Source of the DNA: Cytobacillus firmus
GTDB taxonomy: Bacteria; Bacillota; Bacilli; Bacillales; Cytobacillaceae
Length of the DNA: 64,000 nt
NCBI RefSeq assembly: GCF_023657595.1
Contig: NZ_CP098323.1
Coordinates: forward strand, 2,752,001-2,816,000
Reading direction: 5' to 3'
Shown: positions 17,926-26,146 of the stretch, one piece after another
Numbering within the stretch: the first letter of the stretch is position 1
Layout: each line of letters begins with the position of its first letter
Notes under the pieces: model-generated
Database searches by the model: none
What the model saw: only the letters and a program-made list of their open reading frames with translations
What the model was told of the DNA's origin: nothing
Position numbers and translations under genes: made by a program

Positions 17926-18729
17926 TTAAAAACGAAGAGACAAACAGCTTAATCCGCCATCAAGTTTACGGAACTCAGATGTATCAAGTTCAATCGTCTG
18001 GAAGCCGGCTTCATTAATTTTTTGCTTTGTATGCGGGTATCCGGACGGGATGATGATATAGTCATTGACGCGAATACAGTTTGCTGCATATTCCTCTTCC
18101 GGAGGAACAACAATTTTTTGATAGGAATTAAAATCCGGGTGGTCTACAAATTCTCCAGCAACGACAATCGTTTGATTGCCTATATATGCTATTCCGGTTT
18201 TCAGGTGGAAGAATTTTTGTAATGGAACGATGGTTGCATTATAGCCTTCGGATTCTAAAATTTGCTTAAGCTGTTCGGCGCCTCCCTGGTTTGTCCGGGT
18301 AGAGATCCCAATGTAAAAGTGATCTTCGATTTGTAAAATATCGCCGCCATCAAGTGTTCCAGGTGCTTTAATATAGTAGATCTTATCAAAGAAGGATTTG
18401 ATTGCCGGCTCTATTTCGTGAATTTCGCCATTTCTTTTTTCCGCACCAGGGTTGGAAATTACTGCGAACTCTGCAGTTAAAACAGCTGTATCTTCTACAA
18501 ACGTAGAATCCGGAAATTGATCATTGCTTTGAAGGACAGTTACTTCTGTACCGCAAGCTTTAAGTGCTTCAATATAGGCATCATGCTGCTCTAATGCTTT
18601 TTCTAAAATAGGTATTCCAAGGTCAGATGTTGTTAATCCATTGATAAAAGTTGAGCCGGGTCTTTTTACAATTGTGTTATGAAACATTTTTGCAGCTTGT
18701 GCTGATTTTGTTGTTGATTCTCTTAACAT
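17926..18729 (-). CDS. Dimethylarginine dimethylaminohydrolase-family protein (DDAH)
   Basis: 267 residues of the pentein (arginine-modifying) fold. The family releases dimethylamine or ammonia from methylated or free arginine to give citrulline. PDSTFVEDTAVL holds the substrate-binding Glu-Asp pair, GTLDGGDILQI follows, the catalytic His is in FFHLKTGIAYIG, and the nucleophile is Cys262 in the C-terminal GGLSCLSLRF. The size fits DDAH rather than the larger ArcA. It overlaps neither neighbour (about 40-50 nt gaps) but shares orientation with its paralogue upstream and with rocB downstream. Confidence 0.88.
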   Translation of the reverse strand: MLRESTTKSAQAAKMFHNTIVKRPGSTFINGLTTSDLGIPILEKALEQHDAYIEALKACGTEVTVLQSNDQFPDSTFVEDTAVLTAEFAVISNPGAEKRNGEIHEIEPAIKSFFDKIYYIKAPGTLDGGDILQIEDHFYIGISTRTNQGGAEQLKQILESEGYNATIVPLQKFFHLKTGIAYIGNQTIVVAGEFVDHPDFNSYQKIVVPPEEEYAANCIRVNDYIIIPSGYPHTKQKINEAGFQTIELDTSEFRKLDGGLSCLSLRF

Positions 18730-18769
18730 GTATTATTCCCCCATCATTTTTCTGATTTGTAAGCTTCGG

Positions 18770-19636
18770 TTAAATACGTTCCACAGGACATGTGAGGCAT
18801 GTTGGTCCTCCAGTGCCTAAATAAGAAATTTCATTACCTTCGTATTCATAGACGGTCGCCCCTGCATCCAATAGTCCCTGTTTGGTTTGAGGATTTCCGG
18901 AAACCATGACACAAATGCGAGGTGCAACAGCCAGCACATTACAGCCGAGCCGCCGGTATTCATCGTCCGGTACTTCAACCAGGTGGAAACCCCGTTTCAG
19001 AAGCATCTGTCTTAGAAATACGGGCATAAGCCGTGAATACACCACAGCAAGATTTTCATCTACGATGCTTATAAAAGACATAAGGTGAAGACATACCTCT
19101 TCTCCCTGTTCATGCGGGAGCGGGACAACTATACATTCATCAACTATCTCTTTTGTCATTTCTTTAATTTGGCGAATCGCCTCATCGTTTGTTCGATAAC
19201 CGCGTCCAATTAATAAAGTGCGGTCATCCAGCCAAACAAGATCTCCCCCGTCAGCTACAGCATCACCAGTTAATTCTCCCAAAATCGGGATATTTTTTTC
19301 CTGTAAAAATTCTTTATAAATTTCTGCTTCAGGTTGGCGTAATTTTTTCCCTGATTTTAAAATCATTGCGCCTTTTTTCGTAAATTTAACGGGATCATGG
19401 GCATAAAGCGAATCCAGCCCCGCCTTTTCTGAAACCGGCAGAAATTTAATATGGCCGACATGCTTCTTGATTATGGATAGAAACTGTTCGTATTCCTGCT
19501 GGGCTTTCATATAATCCGGCTCACTGATATAGTTAAACTTTTTCCACTCACTTCTTAAATGCTCCTGACTGATAAAGGCTTCTTTTGGATGCTTTACAAT
19601 GACAGTGTTTAGCTTTTTGTACATTGAAGTCACCAA
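18770..19636 (-). CDS. Second pentein-fold hydrolase/amidinotransferase-like (DDAH/ADI family)
   Basis: 288 residues, related in fold but not close to the neighbouring DDAH. AHDPVKFTKKGAMI replaces the usual FVED block, GDAVADGGDLVWLDDRTLLIG is the Asp/Gly-rich strand, PHEQGEEVCLHLMSFISI has the catalytic-type His, and GGPTCLTCPVERI carries the nucleophile Cys near residue 280. AGGAGG lies 12 nt before the GTG at 19636, with TTG 19639 and ATG 19624 as alternatives in frame. It is the first gene of the operon. The exact substrate is unknown: arginine, a methylarginine or another guanidino compound. Confidence 0.82.
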   Translation of the reverse strand: MVTSMYKKLNTVIVKHPKEAFISQEHLRSEWKKFNYISEPDYMKAQQEYEQFLSIIKKHVGHIKFLPVSEKAGLDSLYAHDPVKFTKKGAMILKSGKKLRQPEAEIYKEFLQEKNIPILGELTGDAVADGGDLVWLDDRTLLIGRGYRTNDEAIRQIKEMTKEIVDECIVVPLPHEQGEEVCLHLMSFISIVDENLAVVYSRLMPVFLRQMLLKRGFHLVEVPDDEYRRLGCNVLAVAPRICVMVSGNPQTKQGLLDAGATVYEYEGNEISYLGTGGPTCLTCPVERI

Positions 19637-19692
19637 TTGGCTTAACCTCCTTTTTCCACATATCGGAATAGGTTTCCTCTGACAGGAAAACT

Positions 19693-19709
19693 TATAATAT
19701 GATATTATA
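19693..19709. promoter_or_regulatory. 17-bp palindrome, candidate IclR operator
   Basis: TATAATATGATATTATA is a perfect inverted repeat (8+1+8). It covers the -10 of the pentein operon promoter, between that operon and the divergent IclR gene, where a local repressor would be expected to bind. AT-rich palindromes arise easily by chance, so the function is inferred. Confidence 0.45.
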
Positions 19710-19730
19710 GTGATAGATTCTTCATGTCAA
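19702..19730 (-). promoter_or_regulatory. Sigma-A promoter of the DDAH-rocB-permease operon
   Basis: On the minus strand TTGACA (19730-19725), a 17-nt spacer, and TAATAT (19707-19702) form a strong vegetative promoter about 65 nt upstream of the first gene. Confidence 0.7.
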
Positions 19731-19801
19731 TATATTTTGAATTTACTGACTAATTTATTTCAATACACTTATGTAAATTAAAAGGAATGGAAGGATAAAA
19801 G

Positions 19802-20539
19802 ATGCAGACAATCGATCGTGCCATGCAGGTAATCAAGGTTTTGTCTAAAAATGATACAAGAATGTGGATTTCCATTACAGATTTATCGAAGGAATGCGAC
19901 TTGCCTGTCAGTACACTTCATCGCCTCCTGCAATCCATGAAGCAGCACGGACTTATTCAGCAGGACCCCGATTTGAAATTATATTCCATGGGTAACACCT
20001 GGTTAGAATATGGACTTAAAATGTATGACACCTTTGATTTTGTTGGACTGATTCGCCCAGAGATGGAAAAATTAATGCATGAGGTGGAGGAAAGTGTGTA
20101 TTTTAGCAAGCCAATTGGATTAGAATCACTTGTAGTCGAAAGAATTGATTGTCTCAACAATCCGATTCGAATCAATGATCAGCTGGGGATTCGTATCCCG
20201 CTGAATATTGGGGCAGCAAACAAAGTGCTGTTAGCTAATATGCCAAACTCCGAGTCTGTTAAAGCTATTAATTCCTTAGTGCCATCTGAGGAAAGAGATT
20301 CGTTTATAAAATTATTGAGCAAAGTTAGAAGACAGGGCTATGGGGAAAGTCATGGCGAACAAACGCCTGGAACCTCATCTGTAGCTGCGCCTATTTTCGA
20401 TCACGCCAATGAACTCCTGGGAGCCATAAGCATCGGATATGTTAATTTCAATATCACAGAAGAAAGACAAAACTGCTTAATTGAAAAAGTAATCGAGTAC
20501 GGTATGCGAATCTGCAATAAATTAGGCAGTAAAAACTGA
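19802..20539 (+). CDS. IclR-family transcriptional regulator
   Basis: 245 residues. The N-terminal winged helix spans about residues 1-65 (RAMQVIKVLSKND, ISITDLSKECDLPVSTLHRLL, MKQHGLIQQDP). The C-terminal ligand domain spans residues 75-240, with the GIRIPLNIGAANKVLLA and GYGESHGEQTPGTSSVAAPI blocks of IclR effector domains. GGAAGG precedes the ATG. It is divergent from the pentein-hydrolase/RocB/permease operon and is the likely local regulator of it. The effector is probably a pathway intermediate (inference). Confidence 0.92.
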   Translation: MQTIDRAMQVIKVLSKNDTRMWISITDLSKECDLPVSTLHRLLQSMKQHGLIQQDPDLKLYSMGNTWLEYGLKMYDTFDFVGLIRPEMEKLMHEVEESVYFSKPIGLESLVVERIDCLNNPIRINDQLGIRIPLNIGAANKVLLANMPNSESVKAINSLVPSEERDSFIKLLSKVRRQGYGESHGEQTPGTSSVAAPIFDHANELLGAISIGYVNFNITEERQNCLIEKVIEYGMRICNKLGSKN

Positions 20540-20615
20540 GGTAATTAAAAAAGAGTGCATTTTAACAACAAGGATTAGGAAGAAAATTGTCCTTAAGTCT
20601 AAATAACATTAAAAA

Positions 20616-20645
20616 AAACGCAAGGTTAAAAATTGCCTTGCGTTT
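20616..20645. terminator. Hairpin terminator downstream of iclR
   Basis: AAACGCAAGG pairs with CCTTGCGTTT around a 10-nt loop. The long T-run (eight T's) follows the stem on the minus strand, and only TTT follows on the plus strand. It therefore best terminates transcription coming from 20.7-21.0 kb on the minus strand, while also closing iclR. Confidence 0.65.
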
Positions 20646-20723
20646 GAAATGTATATTAACCAGCAAATTAGTTACCTGTTCAACCCAAAAACACTTAAGA
20701 AAACCATTTCATAGATTCAGGTT

Positions 20724-20968
20724 TTAATTAGTCAGAAATGAAAAAATGCATCCTTCACACTGTACCTTTCTAGTCTCTTGCATATATACTAGTATCCGTT
20801 CTGCTATTAAATCCTCGCTCTTTAGAATTCCTTCTAACTCGTACCCTAAATTTTACCTCCCTGCAATTATTAATATATGTGCCATTCCATTGTATAAATA
20901 GTTTTTGACGCTACACGAAATGCTCCTTCATATCCTTTTCCCGTTTTACTTACCCTGGTCATATGCAT
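20724..20968 (-). other. Possible decayed or tiny minus-strand genes in the 20646-21096 gap
   Basis: The 450-nt gap has no normal gene. On the minus strand a 32-codon frame (20968-20870) reads MTRVSKTGKGYEGAFRVAS in its first part. After a GGGAGG element, an ATG-less frame (20849-20724) reads LGYELEGILKSEDLIAERIL before a stop. Both run toward the minus-oriented terminator at 20616-20645. I do not recognise a family. They may be remnants of one or two small genes. Confidence 0.25.
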
Positions 20969-21096
20969 TTTTTGTAAAAAGTATGGAAAAATATTTATTG
21001 TGTCTTCATTAACCTTTGTAATGACAGTTTAATTCTTTCCTGATCAGACAAATTGGCTAAAAAATTAAAATTAATAAGTAATTGAGGTGACAGTAC

Positions 21097-21864
21097 ATGC
21101 CAATGATAAATATGAACAGTGCCAGCCTGTTTTATACTGTAAAAGGAAGCGGAACTCCGATTGTTTTTATCCACCCGCCTGTATTGACTTCAGTAAACTT
21201 CCAATATCAATTAGAAGAACTCTCAAAAAATTTTCAGATAATTACTTTTGATATACGCGGACACGGAAAAAGCCCATACTCCCCAGAACCAATAACCTAT
21301 CCACTAATTATTGAGGATATCATTCGACTATTGGACCACCTTAATATAAATAAAGCGTTTTTATGCGGATATTCTACTGGCGGTTCTATTGTTTTACAAT
21401 TCATGCTGACGTTTCCTGAAAGAGCTTTGGGGGGAATTTCAATTGGGGCAATGCCCGATGTAAATGACGATTACTTGAGAAAGAAGATTTCTTTAGGAAT
21501 CAAGCTTTCAAGCAAAGGGGCTATTAACTTATTAGCCTGGTCCATCTCCTGGAATAATTCAAATAATCTCAAGCTGTTTAAAAATATGTTTTCAGAAGCA
21601 AAAAAAGGGGATTACCGCAACATTGAGCAATATTATCGCTATAGTTTAAAATACAATTGTGTCAATCAGCTTAATGAGATTAATTTGCCTACCTTATTGG
21701 TTTATGGTAAGAAGGATAAGCCCTTTCATTCCTATGCAAGGCAATTGCATGAGAAATTGCCACAAAACGAATTGTACTTTATCGAGAATGTTGACCACCG
21801 TATCCCGACCAAGGCTGCAAAAGAACTTAACCGGCTAATTTTTCAATTTGTAAACACAAAATGA
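21097..21864 (+). CDS. Alpha/beta-fold hydrolase
   Basis: 255 residues with a complete catalytic set: the nucleophile elbow GYSTGGS near residue 92, the acid Asp in VYGKKDKPFH near residue 207, and the His in VDHRIPTKA near 231. The oxyanion block VFIHPPVL and the DIRGHGKSPYS motif place it among the lactonase/esterase/haloperoxidase-like hydrolases. GAGGTGA lies upstream of the ATG. It is monocistronic, flanked by structured intergenic DNA. The substrate cannot be predicted. Confidence 0.88.
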   Translation: MPMINMNSASLFYTVKGSGTPIVFIHPPVLTSVNFQYQLEELSKNFQIITFDIRGHGKSPYSPEPITYPLIIEDIIRLLDHLNINKAFLCGYSTGGSIVLQFMLTFPERALGGISIGAMPDVNDDYLRKKISLGIKLSSKGAINLLAWSISWNNSNNLKLFKNMFSEAKKGDYRNIEQYYRYSLKYNCVNQLNEINLPTLLVYGKKDKPFHSYARQLHEKLPQNELYFIENVDHRIPTKAAKELNRLIFQFVNTK

Positions 21865-22202
21865 CAGGTATCTATAGGTACCTGTCACCATTCACTATTT
21901 ATTGATAAATCATCTCGGGCTACTCTTTATTTGGCTATCTTTTCATGGGCAGTTCAATACCTTAGTCTCGCCCTTAAAGAGGAAAAGAGCGCTACCTCAT
22001 TTATTTAAGGATAGCGCCCTTTAATGGAAGATCGTTTTCCTGCTGTACTGGCAGCCACACTCACACCTGAAGTTAAACCTGTAGTATTTCTGCAGCAGAA
22101 CCATCCGTTTTTTTTCTGTCATCTCTTTTTCTAATAGAATTTACACGGCTGAATCTAAAAAGAGGTTGGCATAGGAAATAGAAGCCTTGCCTATCTTTTC
22201 TA
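21865..22202. other. Intergenic stretch with two hairpins and one tiny frame
   Basis: ACAGGTA/TACCTGT forms a short palindrome at 21868-21889, right after the hydrolase stop. AAGAGCGCTA with TAGCGCcCTTT forms a second hairpin at 21985-22023, terminator-like on both strands. A 33-codon minus-strand frame (22122-22021) with a CECGC cluster ends exactly at that second hairpin. No family is recognised and no good ribosome site is seen. Confidence 0.4.
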
Positions 22203-23138
22203 TTATTCTCCCTTATTGTAAATCCATTTTTCTTTTAATCGGTCAAATTCTCCATTGAGCTCCATCTCCTCCATCCAGAGATTGACCCAGTTCTGGAATA
22301 CCGTATCCCCGCGATGCATAAGGTAGCCTTTCTGGCTCTTCGTGAACGTATTGTCCGTCAGAGCCGCATACAGCCTGGAATCCTGGCTTGCATAATAGAT
22401 GGCCTCAATGCTGTCGGTAATCATCACGTCTACTTTTCCCTCAGCAACCATGTTCGGAATATCCAGATTGTTTTCGATTACGACAACCTTTGCCTGTGTA
22501 ATGTTGGCATCCACGAATTTTTGGTTGGTTCCCCCTGGGTTTACACCGATGGTGACATCTGGCTGGTCAATCGCTTCCAAGCTTGTATATTTCTCCTTAT
22601 CTTCCTGCCGGATTAAAGGAGCCTTTCCATCATTAATATAAGGATGCGTTAAGTGTGCTGTTTTTTGCCGATCGGTATTGCGGCTGATCCCGCCAACCGC
22701 TATATCAAACTTATTTTTATGGAGGTCCTCCATTAAGGTTGGCCAGGAAGTTTTAACGAAAGTGATCTTCACCCCAAGGTCTGCTGCCATTAATTTAGCC
22801 GCTTCGATATCATAGCCTTCATACTCTTTTGTTTTCGGATTAAAGTACGTAAATGGCTTATAGTCACCAGTTGTACCTACCCGAATCACACCTTTCTTTA
22901 AAATACGGTCGAGTCTTGAACTAATGACGAATGTATTGGCCTTTTTATCTACATACCCTCCTGCAGCCTCGGCCACCTGTTTCACTGATACATAAGGTTT
23001 TTCATTTACTGTAACCGTGCTTAACTTTTTTCCGTTTAACTCTAGCTGCTCGGTTTGGCTGTCGGCAAGCGACAGGCTTGTCCCTCCGGTAATCAATAAT
23101 GCAAAAAGTGCAAACACGATGAGTACTTTTTTTTGCAA
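22203..23138 (-). CDS. Secreted amino-acid-type substrate-binding protein, PheC-like
   Basis: 311 residues. Residues 1-26 are a signal peptide (hydrophobic core VLIVFALFALLIT, cleavage near LADS). Residues 30-75 resemble a copper-amine-oxidase-N-type surface domain (VTVNEKPYVSVKQVAEAAGG). Residues 78-308 are a family-3 solute-binding domain (GVIRVGTTGDYKPFTYF, GYDIEAAKLMAADLG, FDIAVGGISRNTDRQ), most like periplasmic cyclohexadienyl dehydratase PheC. No ABC permease or ATPase is adjacent, which fits an enzyme or a solitary receptor. The TTG start follows AGGAGGGAAACAG. Confidence 0.82.
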   Translation of the reverse strand: MQKKVLIVFALFALLITGGTSLSLADSQTEQLELNGKKLSTVTVNEKPYVSVKQVAEAAGGYVDKKANTFVISSRLDRILKKGVIRVGTTGDYKPFTYFNPKTKEYEGYDIEAAKLMAADLGVKITFVKTSWPTLMEDLHKNKFDIAVGGISRNTDRQKTAHLTHPYINDGKAPLIRQEDKEKYTSLEAIDQPDVTIGVNPGGTNQKFVDANITQAKVVVIENNLDIPNMVAEGKVDVMITDSIEAIYYASQDSRLYAALTDNTFTKSQKGYLMHRGDTVFQNWVNLWMEEMELNGEFDRLKEKWIYNKGE

Positions 23139-23280
23139 ACTGTTTCCCTCCTATTCAATTGGTTATGTCTATTATCTTTAGGAAGGTACATAAAGTAAAT
23201 TTATTTTCTGAATTTTCGATAAAATAGTTCGTTTATACGAGGAAAATAGCCCCTATATTTCTTAAACACAAAAACGTTGA

Positions 23281-23320
23281 AAAGAGCACAATTCTTTTGC
23301 TGCAGAATTGCGCTCCTTTT
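23281..23320 (-). terminator. Terminator of the DinB gene cluster
   Basis: On the minus strand AGGAGCGCAATTCT pairs with AGAATTGTGCTCTTTT around a short loop, 20 nt after the DinB gene stop. The stem is strong enough to work both ways. Confidence 0.75.
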
Positions 23321-23339
23321 CTGGCATAATCACAAAACG

Positions 23340-23846
23340 CTAACATTCAAAAAGAAAATATACATAATCCGTAGGTACGCCTCGTTCACCTTGCTGATGC
23401 AGCATCGCTGTCACATTTCCGCGATGGTAGGTTCCATGATTCACTACATGGTGAATGAGATCGGAAAGTATGAACTCACAGCGACCATATTTCGGGTGCT
23501 CTGTAATGATGATACGTTCTGGATCCTGATTATCTGCAAAAAAGTGGTAAAATTCATTTGAAAGCGAATCATAGAACACTTTAAGTTCATCTATAGACGC
23601 TCTTGATGCTTCTGTCTTTCGACGCTCAACTTCCCTAACAGTATCGTGGAAGCTGCTTCCTTTCATCGTCTCCAGCCAAGTAATGTCTGTTGCATACAGG
23701 TGAATCAGCACCTCTGATATCGATGAAAAAACACTATTAACTGTCTCGTTATAAATCCTATCAGGCAGCTGCTTCAAGTGCTGGATCAATTTTTGGTTAG
23801 CCCAAACGTGGTAATCGTACATTTTCTTTGCGCGATTATTTTCCAT
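23340..23846 (-). CDS. DinB-family protein
   Basis: 168 residues of the DinB/YfiT four-helix fold, members of which include metal-dependent thiol (bacillithiol/mycothiol) transferases. Candidate metal ligands are His in VLIHLYATDITWLE near residue 49 and two in LSDLIHHVVNHGTYHRGNV near residues 131-138, in the normal positions. The last two residues of reading overlap the end of the upstream acetyltransferase gene (shared base 23846), so the two are coupled. A second DinB gene lies 600 nt upstream on the same strand. The substrate is unknown. Confidence 0.85.
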   Translation of the reverse strand: MENNRAKKMYDYHVWANQKLIQHLKQLPDRIYNETVNSVFSSISEVLIHLYATDITWLETMKGSSFHDTVREVERRKTEASRASIDELKVFYDSLSNEFYHFFADNQDPERIIITEHPKYGRCEFILSDLIHHVVNHGTYHRGNVTAMLHQQGERGVPTDYVYFLFEC

Positions 23847-24394
23847 TAGCTCACTCCACCCTCTTCTTTTTGATTTATATGAAATAAAGCATGTTTATTT
23901 AAAGGACTATCTTTCTTAACTTTCGGGTGATTGAATGTTTTAATAAAATTCATTCCGATTTTTTTCATTACTTTTTTCGAAGGCTTATTAACATCGGCAG
24001 TAAAACAAAAAACATCACTAAAACCCAATTCGTTAAATCCATATTGTAAACAGGCTGACGCCCCCTCAGATGCATATCCTTTTCCCCAAGCCTCTTTTTT
24101 CAGTCGCCAGCCAATTTCTATACACGGTGTAAAATCAGCTTTAAATGTTGCTCTATGAAATCCTATAAATCCTATAAACTCTTTATTTTTCTTTACTTCC
24201 ACGGCATATAATCCAAATCCGCATTCTTTAAATTCAGATACAATCGATTTATAGAACACATTTGTTTCTTCGGCTGATAAGGTTTTAGGAAAATACTTCA
24301 TAACCTGTTCATCTGCATTTAGTCGACTAAATGGCTCTATGTCTTCTTCCTCCCAGTCGCGTAATTGCAATCTCGATGTTTCTAAATATATCAT
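23846..24394 (-). CDS. GNAT-family N-acetyltransferase, RimJ/RimL type
   Basis: 182 residues. LETSRLQLRDWEEEDIEPF is the usual RimJ/RimL opening, IEIGWRLKKEAWGKGYASEGA carries the acetyl-CoA pyrophosphate loop (here KEAWGKGYA), and the end has NKPSKKVMKKIGMNF. Such enzymes acetylate an amino group of a protein N-terminus or a small molecule. GGAGG precedes the ATG. It lies between two DinB genes, with a 26-nt gap upstream and a coupled junction downstream. Confidence 0.9.
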   Translation of the reverse strand: MIYLETSRLQLRDWEEEDIEPFSRLNADEQVMKYFPKTLSAEETNVFYKSIVSEFKECGFGLYAVEVKKNKEFIGFIGFHRATFKADFTPCIEIGWRLKKEAWGKGYASEGASACLQYGFNELGFSDVFCFTADVNKPSKKVMKKIGMNFIKTFNHPKVKKDSPLNKHALFHINQKEEGGVS

Positions 24395-24420
24395 TATAAA
24401 CCTCCGAGAGTTTAATTGGT

Positions 24421-24945
24421 TTAGTTTATTAAATTGGCTGAACTATGATTAAAAAACTTTTGTTCCAGTTCACACTTCTGACGCAAGTGATGGCGAAAAT
24501 GCATACCGACAAGATCGAACCACTCTCTCGCGTTCAGCCAGCCAAAACCTTCATGTTTAATTTTGTAATTGAGATTTATAGTATCTACTCTAGATTCCCA
24601 TTGTCTCAGCCTCTGCATTACCAGATCTAGCCTATTCGTAAGGTCTTCTTTACTATCTGAATTGCTTGGCGGGGTATTTAGTTCGTCCGGTAATTTGATT
24701 TTAATTGGCGGGAAATCTCCAATTTTATATAAATGCTCACCAAACTCCGTTTTCCCGAGCTTTTGCTCTTCCTTTGATGCCGCACATGTTTCCACATTGT
24801 CAAGATACTCCATAGCAACAAGAATCACATGGTCGTACATTTGACCAATGGACCAAACTCCTTCAGCTGTTATATATCTTAGTTGCTCAAGTGAATAGTT
24901 TTGCAAATCGTGTTTGTATGTTTCAATTAGTTTTAAATTACTCAT
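24421..24945 (-). CDS. DinB-superfamily protein
   Basis: 174 residues, helical. GVWSIGQMYDHVILVAMEYL near residue 30 places a His where DinB proteins have the first metal ligand, and GMHFRHHLRQKCELE near residue 148 holds the C-terminal pair. It is more divergent than the other DinB gene of this cluster. It starts 4 nt after the upstream monooxygenase stop, so co-translation is likely. A damage-inducible role should not be assumed from the name. Confidence 0.8.
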   Translation of the reverse strand: MSNLKLIETYKHDLQNYSLEQLRYITAEGVWSIGQMYDHVILVAMEYLDNVETCAASKEEQKLGKTEFGEHLYKIGDFPPIKIKLPDELNTPPSNSDSKEDLTNRLDLVMQRLRQWESRVDTINLNYKIKHEGFGWLNAREWFDLVGMHFRHHLRQKCELEQKFFNHSSANLIN

Positions 24946-24949
24946 TTAA

Positions 24950-26146
24950 TCACTCCTTTACCTCTGTGCTGCAATTAATGTTTTGAAAAAAAGCTTCATA
25001 AGCTTTTCGGGGATTCGCAAACCACTCTGCAACTTCATCTGCAATCTTTTGATTTTCTGCGCCCGCTAACAGGATTTGAACTACATGCTGAGGCAATGCC
25101 TGAGTCATGGCATTTGTCCATTCTGTTACTTCTTTTACAACTGTTTTTGTTCGATCCCAATATGTCTCACCAATTCGGATGTCCCAGATTGAATTTTTAT
25201 ATTGAATCAACGTTTCGTACAACTGTTCAGCACAAAAAGAAGAAAGATTACATCCCTGACCAGTAATTGGGTCATTAAGAAAAACACTATCTCCACAACC
25301 AATTACTATTTTATTTTTAAAGATTACGTAAGGTTTTCTAATTACAGGTTTAATGGCAACATTAAGGAAGGCTTTATCATCGGAAAGAGAAAAGATATTT
25401 TGCTGGATACGTTCGTGGATGTCCTGGAAATACATTTGTGTAATATTTTTCATTTGATTTGTAAATTCTTTTACGTCCTTTATTTCTTTAAATACATCTA
25501 ACTCTCCGCCAGGAACTGCCATAATGAACAATATGGTAACAGGCCCTTGTTCTGTCATTGCAGGAATCTCAAACATTTCACCTATCTCAGGCAGAACGGT
25601 TACGCTTATACCTGGAGGATCATTTGGCTTTACCCCCAAAAAATAACCAACGATACATTTTCGTTGAGGCACTTGGATAGGAGAAAGCTGCTTTTCAATA
25701 GGAAATGGAAAGAGAGGGCCCGATTTTCCAGAACAATCAATCGTTAAATCAAACTCATCTGCCAAACTTTCTATCTGATCTTTATTTACTCTTAAAAGTC
25801 GAAAAGAGACACCCTGGTTTTCAAGATCCTTCAAACAGTGTGAAAAGTAGAAACGCTGGTCAACAGATAATGCTGGTTCTTTCAGATTGCCAACAAATAG
25901 TTTTTGATTACCGATCGTCATGTGAATACTTTTAAGAAGAGTTTTATCCTCCCATTTTGGCATTTTAAAGCGATTTTCTCGGGTTCTCGTTGAACCAAAA
26001 TGTACTTGGGTAGACATAATTCGTCCATTTCGGATCTTATCCGAAGAATTTGAGTGAATAACAGTCACATCAAATTCTTCTTTCAGAGAATAAGCCAGCT
26101 GTAAACCTGCTGTGCCGCTGCCTATAATACAAATCTTCTTCCTCAA
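24950..26146 (-). CDS. FAD-dependent monooxygenase, styrene/indole monooxygenase (StyA)-like
   Basis: 398 residues. CIIGSGTAGLQLAYSL is the N-terminal FAD-binding GxGxxG motif, LTIDCSGKSG near residue 137 follows, and IVIGCGDSVFLNDPITGQGCNL near residue 285 is the second FAD motif. The middle resembles the StyA substrate-binding domain. Such enzymes epoxidise aromatic alkenes or indole and need reduced FAD from a separate reductase. No StyB-type gene is adjacent. A flavin reductase-family gene at 29066-29674 is on the same strand but in another unit. It leads a four-gene unit with DinB, GNAT and DinB genes. Confidence 0.82.
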   Translation of the reverse strand: MRKKICIIGSGTAGLQLAYSLKEEFDVTVIHSNSSDKIRNGRIMSTQVHFGSTRTRENRFKMPKWEDKTLLKSIHMTIGNQKLFVGNLKEPALSVDQRFYFSHCLKDLENQGVSFRLLRVNKDQIESLADEFDLTIDCSGKSGPLFPFPIEKQLSPIQVPQRKCIVGYFLGVKPNDPPGISVTVLPEIGEMFEIPAMTEQGPVTILFIMAVPGGELDVFKEIKDVKEFTNQMKNITQMYFQDIHERIQQNIFSLSDDKAFLNVAIKPVIRKPYVIFKNKIVIGCGDSVFLNDPITGQGCNLSSFCAEQLYETLIQYKNSIWDIRIGETYWDRTKTVVKEVTEWTNAMTQALPQHVVQILLAGAENQKIADEVAEWFANPRKAYEAFFQNINCSTEVKE

